From: Achromobacter piechaudii NBRC 102461
GTDB taxonomy: Bacteria; Pseudomonadota; Gammaproteobacteria; Burkholderiales; Burkholderiaceae_B
Direction: 5' to 3'
Assembly: GCF_001571245.1 (NCBI RefSeq)
Contig: NZ_BCTK01000001.1
Location: forward strand, 186,001 to 250,000
DNA length: 64,000 nucleotides
Each line of letters opens with the position of its first letter. Position 1 is the stretch's first letter. Shown here in pieces: positions 40,208 through 52,407 of this stretch. Made by a program: the position numbers and the translations under genes. The notes beneath the pieces were generated by a model that worked only from the letters and a program-made list of their open reading frames with translations, did not search any database and was not told where the DNA came from.

Positions 40208-42304
40208 ATGCCAGCCCAAGCCTTTCGTCGTGTGTCCCTGTCGCGCCAGCGCGGCAGCATGGCCGTGGCCGTGGTGTTCGCGGTGTTGGTCGGCGTGGCG
40301 ATGCTGGGCGTCGCGCAGCTGGGTTATGGCTATTACATGAAGCGTGAGCTTCAGAAGGCCGCCGACCTGTCAGCCCTGTCGGCGGTGCAGGTGCTGGGCA
40401 TGGGGGCGGCGGCGGATTGCGCGCCAGCCACCACGGCCGGCCAGACCTCGGCGCTGGCGAACGTGCCCAATATTTTCGATACCTTCACGGCGGCCGACAT
40501 CACGGTGCAGTGCAAGGTGTGGGATTCCACCCGCGCCGACGCCTCCGGCATGCATGTGTTCGATCCCGCCAGCGGCCAGGCGCTGAACGCCGTGCGCGTG
40601 ACCATACGCAAGGAACTGGCCAGCCTGTTCGGCTCCCTGGGCATGAGCACCACCGTGTCGGTGAACGCGGTGGCGACCAATACCCAGCCCGTTGCGGCCT
40701 TCATGGTGGGCTCGCGCTTGTTGCGCCTGCAACGCGGCGGCCTGCTGTCGCAACTGCTGTCGACCGTGGGCGCCACGCCTGCGCAGCTGGACGTGCTGGA
40801 CGCGGCAGGCCTGGCCAGCGTCGACATCACGCCGTCGGGCTTGCTCAAGGCGTTGGGCTTGCCGTTGTCGGTGGCCTCCGGCGTCGGCACGCCGGCGGAA
40901 CTGGCGGCCGTCAACAATCTTACGCTGGGCCAGTTGCTGCAAGCCACGCTGACCGTCGTCAATCAAAGCGGCACGGCGGGCGCCAACGTCGGCCTGGTCA
41001 GCAACGCCATCAATACCGTGCTGGCCGTGATGCCGCTGAACCTGCCGGTCAAGCTGTTCGGCAACGGCGGCGTGCTGAATCTGAATGTGGTGGGCGGTGA
41101 CGCCACGGGTGCGCTGTCGGCCAACGTCAACGCGCTGAACGTGCTGGAAACCGCCTTGGTCGTGGCGAACGGACAGAACCTGATCAACCTGGGCCTGAGC
41201 GTGCCGCTGCTGGGGGTAGACGCCCGCGTGCGCGTGGTCGAGCCGCCCACGCTGGCCGTAGGCGGTATCGGCACCCAGGCCACCAGCGCCGGCATACGCG
41301 TGTACCTGCGCGTGAACACCAGCAACATCCCGCTGGTCGGGCCGTTGCTGGCGAACACGCTGGGCACCAAGGTTGACCTGCCCATCATCATCGACGTGGC
41401 GCAGTCCACGGGCACGCTGACCAATCTGTGCCAAGCGCCGCTGACGCAGCACCAGGCCACCATCGCCGTGACGTCGTCCCTGGCCAACATCTGCCTGGGG
41501 CGCTTTCCGGGCATGACGTCCAGCACCGACCAGAACGCCGCCAATTTCGTGTCGCTGACCAACAGCTGCCAGCCCGCTTCGTTTGCCGCCATTCAGCGTT
41601 ATCAGGTGCTGAACGTGCTGGGCATCCTGCCGCTGACCAGCAAGGTGACCTTGCCCATCTTCAATTCCACCGCGCCCGTCTCGGTGACGCTGACCGAGCC
41701 CCCCGGCACGCCGTCCACGCAAACGGTCACGGCGACCTCGGTGAACCTGGGCGCGTTGGCCTCGAACCTGTCCGACGCAGTGATCGGCGGCATCCTGGGC
41801 GACCTGTTCAATACCGGCACCCCGCTGTCCGCGGCGGAGCGCACCGCGCTTGCCACCAGCCTGGTGGGCGGGGGCGGCAGCAACGCCGGCAATTCCATTA
41901 CGCAGGTGGTCAACAACATGCAATGGTCGACGACCGCGCTAAATCAATTGAGCGCCCGGCTGACCTCGGGCGGCCTGACCGGGGTGCTGGGCGGCACGCT
42001 GCAACTGGTCAGCAATATCCTGACTTCGCTATTGATTGCGCCCATCAACGATGTGGTCTGCGCGCTGGGCCTCACGCCCAGCGCCATCCGCCAATGCCGC
42101 ATCAACTCGGTGGCGTCGTTGGCCTTGAGCGGCAGCTCGCAGGTGGGCGGTGTGCTGTCCATCGTGGTGAACCTGCTGCAACCGGTGCTGGCGCCCTTGT
42201 CGACGCTGTTGCAGCAACTGCTGGACCTGCTGGGTCTCAGCGTCGGCCAGACCGATGTTTCGCTGCTGTCCGTGGATTGCGGGCAGCCCCGCCTGGTGTA
42301 CTGA
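40208..42304 (+). CDS. tadG: TadG-like pilus assembly protein
   Basis: TadG is a large membrane-anchored protein required for Flp pilus assembly. The 698-residue product begins with RQRGSMAVAVVFAVLVGVAML, a Tad-type helix, then KRELQKAADLSALSAV, the conserved segment after the helix. The remainder is a long Leu/Val/Asn-rich periplasmic region with repeated NxxL patterns and paired cysteines, without a von Willebrand MIDAS seen by eye. AGGA lies about ten bases before the ATG. It is the last structural gene, and a sigma-54 activator follows 37 bases later. Confidence 0.85.
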   Translation: MPAQAFRRVSLSRQRGSMAVAVVFAVLVGVAMLGVAQLGYGYYMKRELQKAADLSALSAVQVLGMGAAADCAPATTAGQTSALANVPNIFDTFTAADITVQCKVWDSTRADASGMHVFDPASGQALNAVRVTIRKELASLFGSLGMSTTVSVNAVATNTQPVAAFMVGSRLLRLQRGGLLSQLLSTVGATPAQLDVLDAAGLASVDITPSGLLKALGLPLSVASGVGTPAELAAVNNLTLGQLLQATLTVVNQSGTAGANVGLVSNAINTVLAVMPLNLPVKLFGNGGVLNLNVVGGDATGALSANVNALNVLETALVVANGQNLINLGLSVPLLGVDARVRVVEPPTLAVGGIGTQATSAGIRVYLRVNTSNIPLVGPLLANTLGTKVDLPIIIDVAQSTGTLTNLCQAPLTQHQATIAVTSSLANICLGRFPGMTSSTDQNAANFVSLTNSCQPASFAAIQRYQVLNVLGILPLTSKVTLPIFNSTAPVSVTLTEPPGTPSTQTVTATSVNLGALASNLSDAVIGGILGDLFNTGTPLSAAERTALATSLVGGGGSNAGNSITQVVNNMQWSTTALNQLSARLTSGGLTGVLGGTLQLVSNILTSLLIAPINDVVCALGLTPSAIRQCRINSVASLALSGSSQVGGVLSIVVNLLQPVLAPLSTLLQQLLDLLGLSVGQTDVSLLSVDCGQPRLVY

Positions 42305-42341
42305 TGAAGATGCCTTTGATCGCCGCTGACTGCTTGCCTGC

Positions 42342-43736
42342 ATGGTTGCTGCCATGACTCAGAAATTCGCCCGCGACGAGTTCGACCTGTACGTCTGGGA
42401 AGGGACGTCCGACATTGCCAGCCGCGCCGAGCGCTGCCTGACCGGCATGGACGTGACGCTGGTGCGGGCGGACGCCGGCATGGCGTTCCCGCCGCCGCGC
42501 GACCCGTCGCGACCGGCCGTGGCGCTGGTGTCTGTGTCAGTCATGGGAGACAACCGCTTCCGCGGCTATGACTGGTTGTCGGCGCAGGCCGTGCCGGTCA
42601 TCTGGGTATCGGCCGAAGCGCGCGGCCGCGATTCCCGCTACTACCCGCCGGAGTATTCCTACACGCTGCCGCTGTCCTTCACCACGGCGGACCTGCGCAA
42701 GCTGCTGTATGAATTGTTGGGCACGCTGGAGCAGTTCAACCGGTCCGCGCCCAAGCGCGAACAACCGTTGATCGCGGTGTCGGCATCCATGCGGGCGCTG
42801 CTGGCCGAGGCCGAGATGTTTGCCGATTGCCGCAGCAACGCGCTGATCCATGGCGAAACCGGTGTGGGCAAGGAGCGTATCGCGCGCCTCTTGCATGACC
42901 GCGCCGCGTGGTCTGATGGCCCGTTCGTGGCGGTCAACTGCGGCGCCATTCCGGAAGGCCTGTTCGAGGCGCATTTCTTCGGCCACGCCAAGGGCGCGTT
43001 CACCGGCGCGGTGGGCGCGCACAAGGGGTATTTCGAGCAGGCCAATGGCGGCACGCTGTTCCTGGATGAAATCGGTGATCTGCCGCTGTATCAGCAGGTC
43101 AAGCTGCTGCGCGTGCTGGAGCAGAGCGCCGTGACGCGGCTGGGCTCCACGGTCGAAATTCCCGTCGACTTCCGCCTGGTCGCCGCCACCAACAAGGACC
43201 TGCGCGTGCTGGTGGGCCAGGACGAATTCCGGGCTGATCTGTATTACCGGCTGGCGGTGATCGAACTGCGTATTCCCAACCTTGAACAACGCGGCGGCGA
43301 GGAAAAAATCGCCATCTTCCGCGCGCTGCTCGATCGCCTGGGCTGCGACGGCGAACCGCCCGACTGGCTGCTCGATCGCGTCGCGCGCACGCGCTACGCC
43401 GGCAATGTGCGCGAACTGTCGAATGTGGCCGAGCGCGTGGCCATCATGCGCCGCCAATTCGGCGCGTGGGACCAGGATCGGCTTGCCCGCATCTTCGATC
43501 AGATCGGCGAACCCTTGCGCGCCGCCAGCACGCTATGCGAGCCGCCCGTGTTCACCGATGCGGAACGGGCCGAACGCGCGCGGATTCTGGCGGCGCTGGA
43601 TGTCAACGGCTGGCGTCGGCAGGACACCGCCAACACGCTGGGCATCAGCCGCAAAGTGTTGTGGGAAAAGATGCGCAAATTGCATCTGGGTGGGGGGCAG
43701 GGCGAAACGGCGGAAGGCGTCGTTGAAGCATCCTGA
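42342..43736 (+). CDS. Sigma-54-dependent transcription activator with degenerate N-terminal domain
   Basis: This is an enhancer-binding protein, 464 residues. The N-terminal domain (about 1-130) is receiver-sized but lacks an aspartate at the usual phosphorylation strand ([11 protein letters not shown]), so it is probably not driven by a kinase. The AAA+ domain (about 140-375) has Walker A GETGVGKE, the sigma-54 contact loop GAFTGA and FLDEIGDLP. The C-terminal Fis-type helix-turn-helix is [20 protein letters not shown]. Its place at the end of the tad locus suggests it controls that locus. ATG at 42342 or 42354 can be used. Confidence 0.9.
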   Translation: MVAAMTQKFARDEFDLYVWEGTSDIASRAERCLTGMDVTLVRADAGMAFPPPRDPSRPAVALVSVSVMGDNRFRGYDWLSAQAVPVIWVSAEARGRDSRYYPPEYSYTLPLSFTTADLRKLLYELLGTLEQFNRSAPKREQPLIAVSASMRALLAEAEMFADCRSNALIHGETGVGKERIARLLHDRAAWSDGPFVAVNCGAIPEGLFEAHFFGHAKGAFTGAVGAHKGYFEQANGGTLFLDEIGDLPLYQQVKLLRVLEQSAVTRLGSTVEIPVDFRLVAATNKDLRVLVGQDEFRADLYYRLAVIELRIPNLEQRGGEEKIAIFRALLDRLGCDGEPPDWLLDRVARTRYAGNVRELSNVAERVAIMRRQFGAWDQDRLARIFDQIGEPLRAASTLCEPPVFTDAERAERARILAALDVNGWRRQDTANTLGISRKVLWEKMRKLHLGGGQGETAEGVVEAS

Positions 43737-43853
43737 CTCCTGCAATTGGGGAAGGCCCCTAGAGGGCGACAAATCACTCGCGGGCAATGTAAGCGGATCA
43801 GCCTGGAGCGAAATAAATTGCTATAGTTCCGCAACGATTTTTTTGGGGAAGGC

Positions 43854-44573
43854 ATGAACGTCCAATTTATCCGTGCCGCCACACGCATGGCGCTGTTAGG
43901 CACGGTGTTGTCCGGCCTGGCGGCATGCGCCAGCGCGCAGCCCGAAGCGCCTCGGCCCACGGTTAAGCAGGTCGAAGACACCCCGGCTCCGGCCACGCCG
44001 GTGACCCCGCCCGCCGCCGCGCCGGCAGTCGCCGCGCGGCCCGCTTCGACGGTGGCCGAACTGCAAGGCTTGATCCAGGCACGGCAGGTGTCGGAACTGC
44101 GTACCGCCTACAACGGCACCTACGGCGCCAGCCTGCTGTTCAAGCCCGACGACCTGACCTATTACGTTGCCCTGTTCCAGCAGAAGGATTTCTGGCGCGT
44201 GCTCAAGACTGTGTCGGAAAAGCAGGCCGAATCGACCTACCGCGCGTTCGCGGCGCAATCGGCTGACCTGGCCGAAGTCGACATCAAGCGCATCAAGCTG
44301 CAAGCCGAGTACGCTCACGCCGAAAAGCTGTTGGCCAGCCGCAGCGCGCAATTGAGCACCTTGCAAGCCGACCGCACGCTGCGCATGCAGCAGGAAGAGC
44401 AGGTCGCGGCGCGCCAGGAGCAGTCGCGTCAGGAAGCCTCGGCGTTGGCCGATCAGCAAAAGGACGTGCGCCAGCAACTGCGTGATCTCCAGCGTCAGAT
44501 TGATTCGCTGGAAGCCCAGCAAGCGCAGATCAACGCCGGCCCCGGCGCCAAGGGCGGCAAGGGCGGCAAGTAA
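43854..44573 (+). CDS. DUF2968 lipoprotein
   Basis: The function is unknown, and the family is largely Burkholderiales. The 239-residue precursor has a lipobox GLAAC (Cys25), a Pro/Ala linker (about 30-60), and a globular part with FKPDDLTYYVALFQQKDFWR. A long coiled coil rich in Gln and Glu spans about 135-225, and the tail is GAKGGKGGK. A 117-base gap separates it from the activator gene, and a strong terminator follows. It is more likely an independent gene than part of the tad operon. Confidence 0.82.
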   Translation: MNVQFIRAATRMALLGTVLSGLAACASAQPEAPRPTVKQVEDTPAPATPVTPPAAAPAVAARPASTVAELQGLIQARQVSELRTAYNGTYGASLLFKPDDLTYYVALFQQKDFWRVLKTVSEKQAESTYRAFAAQSADLAEVDIKRIKLQAEYAHAEKLLASRSAQLSTLQADRTLRMQQEEQVAARQEQSRQEASALADQQKDVRQQLRDLQRQIDSLEAQQAQINAGPGAKGGKGGK

Positions 44574-44592
44574 GGTTTCACGCTTCATCAGG

Positions 44593-44616
44593 ACGGGCCT
44601 GCGGGCCCGTTTTTTC
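44593..44616 (+). terminator. Intrinsic terminator after the DUF2968 gene
   Basis: ACGGGCC (44593-44599) and GGCCCGT (44604-44610) form a seven-base stem with a TGCG loop, followed by TTTTTT (44610-44615), about 20 bases after the stop codon. Confidence 0.9.
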
Positions 44617-44711
44617 TTGGCGCGGCGGATAATGACCCCGCGTCGATCAGGGGATAGCCGGGCGGGCGGCAGGATACTTGTATTCTTGCTCCAGGCCCCC
44701 ATATGGCAACC

Positions 44712-45170
44712 ATGGCTCTCAAAGTTTTTGACCTCGAGTGCGAGCACCACCATATTTTTGAAGGTTGGTTCGGTTCGCACGAAGACTACGACGCGCAACA
44801 GGCGCGTGGCTTGGTCACGTGCCCCGTTTGCGGGTCCGCCCACATCACCAAACGCTTGTCCGCACCGCGCTTGAACGTGTCGCACCTGCACGCACCGGCC
44901 ACGGCGCCGGCCGTGCCCGCCGGCGCCTCCGACGCCGAGAAGATGGCTGCCGTGCAGGCCATCGTGATGAAGCAGGTTCGCGCCTTGTTGCGCAACACTG
45001 AAAACGTCGGCCCGCGCTTTGCCGAAGAAGCGCGCCGCATCCACGAAGGCGATGCCGACGACCGCCCGATACGCGGCACGGCCACGCCGGACGAACGCGC
45101 CGCGCTGGTCGAAGACGGTATCGAGGTCATGGCCGTGCCCGATTTCCTGGACGACGAACGCCTGCAATAA
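44712..45170 (+). CDS. DUF1178 family protein
   Basis: This is a conserved proteobacterial protein of unknown function, 152 residues. The N-terminus has the conserved FDLECEHHHIFEGWFGSHED and a CPVCGS pair that with the preceding Cys/His could bind zinc. A helical middle and the ending VMAVPDFLDDERLQ follow. ATG 44712 gives the family N-terminus; ATG 44703 is an alternative three codons upstream. It converges on efp, and a shared terminator lies between. Confidence 0.85.
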   Translation: MALKVFDLECEHHHIFEGWFGSHEDYDAQQARGLVTCPVCGSAHITKRLSAPRLNVSHLHAPATAPAVPAGASDAEKMAAVQAIVMKQVRALLRNTENVGPRFAEEARRIHEGDADDRPIRGTATPDERAALVEDGIEVMAVPDFLDDERLQ

Positions 45171-45213
45171 GGCTCGGCCGGGGCGCGGCGCTTTACCGCC
45201 TCTTGTGTGCTCA

Positions 45214-45253
45214 TAAAAAAAGCCAGGCCCGCTATTCGCGGGCCTGGCTTTTT
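45214..45253. terminator. Bidirectional intrinsic terminator between DUF1178 and efp
   Basis: AGCCAGGCCCGC (45221-45232) and GCGGGCCTGGCT (45238-45249) form a perfect 12-base stem with a five-base loop. It is flanked by an A-run (45215-45221) and a T-run (45249-45253), so it can stop transcription in both directions. Confidence 0.93.
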
Positions 45254-45269
45254 CGTACCTGAAGCCGGA

Positions 45270-45830
45270 TCAGTTGTTGACGCGGCTGCGGTATTCGTTC
45301 GTGCGGGTGTCGATTTCGATCTTGTCGCCGATGGCGCAGAACAGCGGCACGTTCAGTTCGTAGCCGGTGTTGATCTTGGCCGGCTTGGTCACCTTGCCCG
45401 AGGTATCGCCACGCACGGCGGGTTCGGTGTAGGTGATTTCGCGGACGATCGTGGTGGGCAGCTCAACCGAGATGGCGCGGCCGTCGTAGAAGACCACTTC
45501 CACGGGCATCGCTTCTTCCAGGTAGTTCAGGGCGTCGCCCATGCTTTCCGCTTCGATTTCGTACTGGTTGTACTCTTCGTCCATGAAGACGTACATCGGG
45601 TCGCCGAAGTAGGAGTAGGTGCACTCCTTGCGATCCAGTTGAACGACTTCGAACTTTTCGTCGGCCTTGTAGACCGATTCGCTGGCCGAGGCGGTCAACA
45701 GATTCTTGAACTTCAGCTTCACAACAGCAGCGTTACGGCCAGACTTGTTGTATTCGGCTTTTTGGACCACGAGGGGATCCTTGCCGACCATGACCACGTT
45801 GCCGACTCGCAATTCCTGAGCGGTTTTCAT
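45270..45830 (-). CDS. efp: Elongation factor P, arginine-32 (rhamnosylated) type
   Basis: EF-P rescues ribosomes stalled at polyproline stretches. The 186-residue protein has the KOW-like domain I with the tip loop YNKSGRNAA. Residue 32 (codon at 45735-45737) is arginine instead of the lysine of E. coli, as in Pseudomonas and Neisseria, where EarP rhamnosylates it. OB domains II and III follow, ending YRSRVNN. GGAG lies nine to ten bases before ATG 45830. earP lies immediately upstream on the same strand, with 134 bases between. Confidence 0.96.
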   Translation of the reverse strand: MKTAQELRVGNVVMVGKDPLVVQKAEYNKSGRNAAVVKLKFKNLLTASASESVYKADEKFEVVQLDRKECTYSYFGDPMYVFMDEEYNQYEIEAESMGDALNYLEEAMPVEVVFYDGRAISVELPTTIVREITYTEPAVRGDTSGKVTKPAKINTGYELNVPLFCAIGDKIEIDTRTNEYRSRVNN

Positions 45831-45964
45831 CGATAAAACTCCGGGGGGGATGGGTGCACTCGCCGTGCTTGCAAAAAGCCGCCATTGATGCGGTTTCATG
45901 CACACCCCGGGAGGCGTCATATTGAGGCCCGACAAATTCAGGGCGACTCAGAAAACTCTCTATT

Positions 45965-47077
45965 CTAACGTTTCTTGGCCAACTCTGCGCAAAAGCTGGC
46001 CAGATTTTCGGCCAGATCCGGCAGCGCGGCCTGGCTTGCATCCCAGGCTTGCGCCGCCCGGGTCCAGTCCAGCCAGGCGTCGGGCGCCAGCGCGGCGCGC
46101 ATGGCGGCATGCGTCTGGCCCGTTTCTGGCTGGTTCCAGGCGCGGATCAACGCCTGCGCGCAATCGGGGGCCGGATAGCGGGCCAGCCAGGCTTCCAGCT
46201 TTTCCAGATGGACGTTCTGCTCTTGCGGATAGATCTGCCACACCAGGGGACGCGCGGCCCAGGCGGCGCGTATGAAAGAGTCTTCGCCGCGCACGAAATT
46301 CACGTCCGACAACCAGAGCAGACGGTCGAAGTCCGGCTGGGCCACGAAGGGCAGGCGGGCCAGCAACGGGCCGCCGGGCGTCTGGCAGGCGGCCTCCAGG
46401 CCAGGCGCAACGCCTTCAGGCGCCAGCAACACGCTGGGTCGCGGGTCGGCCGCCAGGGCGCTGACCAGGTCGCCGGTGGGGGCGGTGGGGTAACAGAACA
46501 GCGATACCGTTCGGCCACCTTCCTGGCGGCGCGCCAGAACGGCGTCGGCGACGCCCAGCGATCGCAAAAAGTCGTTTTGCTGGTCGGGGCAGGCTTGCAG
46601 GGCGTCGCGCTCGGCGCTCAGGCCCGGTTCACGCAACAAACCGCCCGTGGCCGGGGTGAAACCGGGAAAGAAGAAATGCTTGACCAGCCCGTCCGGCCGC
46701 TGCGAGGGCAGACCATGGCAGCTTTCCACCCATGCTTCGGCGCTCAGGTATTCCAGGTTGATCCAGGCCGGATGCACGTCCCGCATGCTGCGCAGGAAGG
46801 CATCGGGGGGATCGCAGGCGAAGGCCTCGATGACGACGTCACGCGCGGTCAGGGCGGCGTCGGGCGTATCGGACCAGTGGACGATATCCACCCCGGCCAG
46901 TTGTTGCCGGGCCGCATCGGCCGCGATGCCCGGTTGGATCCGGGCGAAGCTGGCCAGGTCGTCCACCCAGAGGCGGACGTCCCAGCCGTAAACGGCGGAC
47001 AACTGGCGGGCCAGCCGCCAGCAGACGCCGATGTCGCCGTAGTTGTCGACGACCCGGCAGAAGATGTCCGCTTGCAT
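45965..47077 (-). CDS. earP: EF-P arginine rhamnosyltransferase EarP
   Basis: It transfers rhamnose from dTDP-L-rhamnose to Arg32 of EF-P. The 370-residue protein has the GT-B fold typical of EarP (formerly DUF2331). It has the N-terminal VVDNYGDIGVCWRLARQL, with Asp11 and Asp15 spaced as the essential Asp pair in characterised EarPs, and the C-terminal VNFVRGEDSFIRAAWA, which binds the nucleotide sugar. It begins six bases after the DUF2863 gene and precedes efp, so enzyme and substrate are probably co-expressed. Confidence 0.95.
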   Translation of the reverse strand: MQADIFCRVVDNYGDIGVCWRLARQLSAVYGWDVRLWVDDLASFARIQPGIAADAARQQLAGVDIVHWSDTPDAALTARDVVIEAFACDPPDAFLRSMRDVHPAWINLEYLSAEAWVESCHGLPSQRPDGLVKHFFFPGFTPATGGLLREPGLSAERDALQACPDQQNDFLRSLGVADAVLARRQEGGRTVSLFCYPTAPTGDLVSALAADPRPSVLLAPEGVAPGLEAACQTPGGPLLARLPFVAQPDFDRLLWLSDVNFVRGEDSFIRAAWAARPLVWQIYPQEQNVHLEKLEAWLARYPAPDCAQALIRAWNQPETGQTHAAMRAALAPDAWLDWTRAAQAWDASQAALPDLAENLASFCAELAKKR

Positions 47078-47083
47078 GGCGGC

Positions 47084-48286
47084 TTAGTGGAATTGGGCCG
47101 GCGCGGCTTCGGCGTCCTCGGGCAATTCGGCATGCACCAGTTCGCCCAGCGGATTGGGGAAGTAGGGCGCGCCGCAGTCCTCGCAATATTCCGCGGGCAG
47201 TACGCCGGGGATGCGGCGCAGTTCGGTGACGCCGTATTCCTTGAGCAAGGCCGCGATTTCGTCGACCACGTCGGGCTGGCCTTCGTCGGACGGCAGCTCT
47301 TCTTCGCGGCCGTACAGCGGCCACACGCAGCCGTAGTAGACGTCGTTGCTGCTGCGGGCCGTGAAGCTGATGCGGTATTCGTCGATGCGATTTTCGCCGC
47401 AGCCGGCCACGACCGCCCGCAATTGCGAGGCTTCGAGGTTGACCGCGCCTTCGAGCCAGCTGACGGCCGCGCGCAGCGACAGCGGACGCACGCGGCGGTC
47501 TGCCTCGCGGTTGCTGACGTAGTAGGCGTCGGGCAGCAGGGCTTCGAAGCCGCATCCGGGCAGCAGCGCGGCCAGCGTCGGTTGCGCCTGGGCGGCCCAC
47601 TGTTCCTGGCAGGCGTCGCGGGTGGCGTCGGCCTGTCCCATGCTTTCCTGCCAGCGGAAGATCGGCGCGTTCTCGGGGACGGCCACCGCGCCGATGATGT
47701 AGCGCGTGTCGGCCAGCATGTTGGCGGTTTCGGCTTCGGTGTTCAGCGTGGGCTTGGTGGTTTCGGCCCCCAGGGCTTGCGAGCCCAGGCGTTGCAGCCA
47801 TTGCCAGGTTTCACCGAAGGTGCGGGGCATCTGGTCCACGCTGACCAGCACCGGCATCAGCGCGGTGCGGGCCTGGCTGGACAGCACATGGCCGTGCAGT
47901 TGGGCCAGCAAGGCTTGCTGGGCGCTGGCCGAAACGGGGCCGGTAGGAATGGCGTACCGGGTCCAGGCGACGATGGGCGCCACGATCAACAACACGTCGT
48001 AGACGACGCCGTTTTTTTCGATCTTCATCGATTCGGACAGCGTTTCCGCCTGTTCGATCAAGACTTCGTAGGCGCCGATGTCGCTTTGCGCGAGGTGGTC
48101 CAGGGCCGCTTCCAGCGGGGCGTCCTGCCCAGCCTTGAGCAGCTTGGGAATCGCTTCGCCAAGCTGGTTCTCCCAGAACACATCTTCAACGCGGCTGCCC
48201 GAGCGGTTAAGCGATTGGGCCAATGCCACCAGACGGGTGGCGTCGCGGGTCATGCGGGGAGCGGATTGGCTGCGGGTTCGGGCCAT
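47084..48286 (-). CDS. DUF2863 family protein
   Basis: This is a conserved betaproteobacterial protein of unknown function, 400 residues. No membrane segments are seen. It contains a late zinc-like pair (YCEDCGAPYFPNP near 375) and otherwise mixed alpha/beta sequence without recognisable catalytic motifs. ATG 48286 is used, and a second in-frame ATG eleven codons in is possible. Its neighbour earP starts six bases after its stop, indicating a DUF2863-earP-efp unit. That may hint at a role near translation, but this is only context. Confidence 0.8.
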   Translation of the reverse strand: MARTRSQSAPRMTRDATRLVALAQSLNRSGSRVEDVFWENQLGEAIPKLLKAGQDAPLEAALDHLAQSDIGAYEVLIEQAETLSESMKIEKNGVVYDVLLIVAPIVAWTRYAIPTGPVSASAQQALLAQLHGHVLSSQARTALMPVLVSVDQMPRTFGETWQWLQRLGSQALGAETTKPTLNTEAETANMLADTRYIIGAVAVPENAPIFRWQESMGQADATRDACQEQWAAQAQPTLAALLPGCGFEALLPDAYYVSNREADRRVRPLSLRAAVSWLEGAVNLEASQLRAVVAGCGENRIDEYRISFTARSSNDVYYGCVWPLYGREEELPSDEGQPDVVDEIAALLKEYGVTELRRIPGVLPAEYCEDCGAPYFPNPLGELVHAELPEDAEAAPAQFH

Positions 48287-48515
48287 AACTTCGAGGGACG
48301 TCCAGTAAGTGTGTAACGACGTAGTTTACCGCTCGCCGCGCCTGCCGGCGTGGGGCCAAAGGTTTCCGACTGCGAGGGCCGCGTGACGCCGCCCACGCAC
48401 GGCATCGACACATTGATGCCGGATCGGCAACAGAGCATCCCCATGGCGGGGGTTTATTGCCAATTGGAAACGCCGGACAATGCATACATCGAGTTTATTT
48501 ACAGGAGCCTGCGCC

Positions 48516-49292
48516 ATGCGTTGGCCTACGCTTTTTGTTTCCCACGGCTCGCCCATGCTGGCCGTCGAACCCGGCCTGACCGGCCCCGTGCTGACCGCAT
48601 GGAGCCAGGCGCAAGGCGACAAGCCGCGCGGCATCCTGGTCGTGTCGCCGCATTGGATGGGCGAAGGCCTGGCGCTGTCTACGCGTGATCAGCAAGTGGC
48701 CTGGCACGACTTCGGCGGCTTTCCGCCCGAGCTCTACGCCCTGCAATATGCCGCGCCGGGGTCGCCCGAGCTGGCGGCGCGCGTGCAGGCGCTGCTGGCC
48801 GAATCGGGTATCGCCGCCGACCGCGACCCGCGCCGTCCGCTGGACCACGGCGCCTGGGTGCCGCTGCGTTATCTGTATCCCGACGTGGACGTGCCCGTGG
48901 TGCAACTGTCGCTGGACATGGGCCGCGACGCCGCTGGCCAGCTGGCGCTGGGCCGCGCGCTGGCGCCGCTGCGCGACGAGGGCATTTTGATCATCGGGTC
49001 GGGCTCGCTGACGCACAACCTGCGCGATGTCCGCATGCCGCAAAGCGCGCCGCCGGCGCCATACGTGCCGGCGTTTCAGGCGTGGTATGCGCAGCATCTG
49101 GCCTCGCATGACGTGCCGGCGCTGCTGGATTGGCAGGCCCAGGCGCCGGGCGCCTTGCAGGCGCATCCGCACGACGATCACCTGATGCCGCTGTACGTGG
49201 CGCTGGGCGCGGGCGGTGCGCAGGCGACGCGGCTGAACGACGAAATTTCGTACGGCGCGTTGGCCATGGACGCCTATCAGTTCGACGACTGA
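48516..49292 (+). CDS. Class III extradiol dioxygenase (4,5-DOPA dioxygenase-like, YgiD family)
   Basis: This is an iron- or zinc-dependent ring-opening dioxygenase family. The 258-residue protein has the metal and catalytic histidines in FVSHGSPM, VSPHWM, LDHGAWVPLRYLYP and SLTHNLRD, and a C-terminal HPHDDHLMPLYVALGA. CAGGAG (48502-48507) is eight bases before ATG 48516, and an in-frame ATG at 48480 lacks a ribosome site. The natural substrate is unknown. The 229-base gap upstream of it, towards the divergent DUF2863 gene, shows nothing definite. Confidence 0.87.
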   Translation: MRWPTLFVSHGSPMLAVEPGLTGPVLTAWSQAQGDKPRGILVVSPHWMGEGLALSTRDQQVAWHDFGGFPPELYALQYAAPGSPELAARVQALLAESGIAADRDPRRPLDHGAWVPLRYLYPDVDVPVVQLSLDMGRDAAGQLALGRALAPLRDEGILIIGSGSLTHNLRDVRMPQSAPPAPYVPAFQAWYAQHLASHDVPALLDWQAQAPGALQAHPHDDHLMPLYVALGAGGAQATRLNDEISYGALAMDAYQFDD

Positions 49293-49303
49293 TCTGCGTC
49301 AGG

Positions 49304-49342
49304 AAAAAAAGCCCCGGAACCGCAAGGCTCCGGGGCTTTTTT
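49304..49342. terminator. Bidirectional intrinsic terminator between the dioxygenase gene and acnA
   Basis: AGCCCCGGA (49310-49318) and TCCGGGGCT (49329-49337) form a perfect nine-base stem with a ten-base loop. It is flanked by an A-run (49304-49310) and a T-run (49337-49342). The two genes converge here, so it serves both. Confidence 0.92.
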
Positions 49343-49370
49343 CATGCGCCCGGCAGGGCGCGTCGGCAGG

Positions 49371-52076
<2,706 letters not shown>

Positions 52077-52186
52077 GATGGACTCCGTGGTTTTGCCCGG
52101 CGGTATTTACCCAAGCGCAGGCGGCATTTTCTGGCGTTTTTGCGCGTTTGTCATTGTAGGGGACACAAGCCCGCGCCCGGCCGTAT

Positions 52187-52214
52187 GTCTTATATCTTAT
52201 ATAAGAGTTGGGGC
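52187..52214 (-). promoter_or_regulatory. Palindromic element upstream of acnA, shared with acnB
   Basis: Arms GTCTTATAT (52187-52195) and ATATAAGAG (52199-52207) flank CTT, followed by TTGGGGC. It matches the acnB upstream element at 27 of 28 positions. It lies 111 bases before the acnA ATG. A dimeric regulator of TCA genes, perhaps GntR-type, is the best guess. The rest of the gap 52077-52407 holds no gene. Confidence 0.75.
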
Positions 52215-52407
52215 GCACGTCAAAGTTCCGACCCCAGTCCGCACAAGACATATGGCAACTGCAAAACCCCTACTTTGGCGGACATGGCCCAAGCCCGCAA
52301 GACCCCGTGGTTGTAGCAGGGGCTGATGTCACGCGCCATATCGCGCTGGATTCAGGGGCGCGTGCGGGGGGAGAGGCTGCGGCGTCCGTACCGGCTTGTC
52401 TGGCGGA

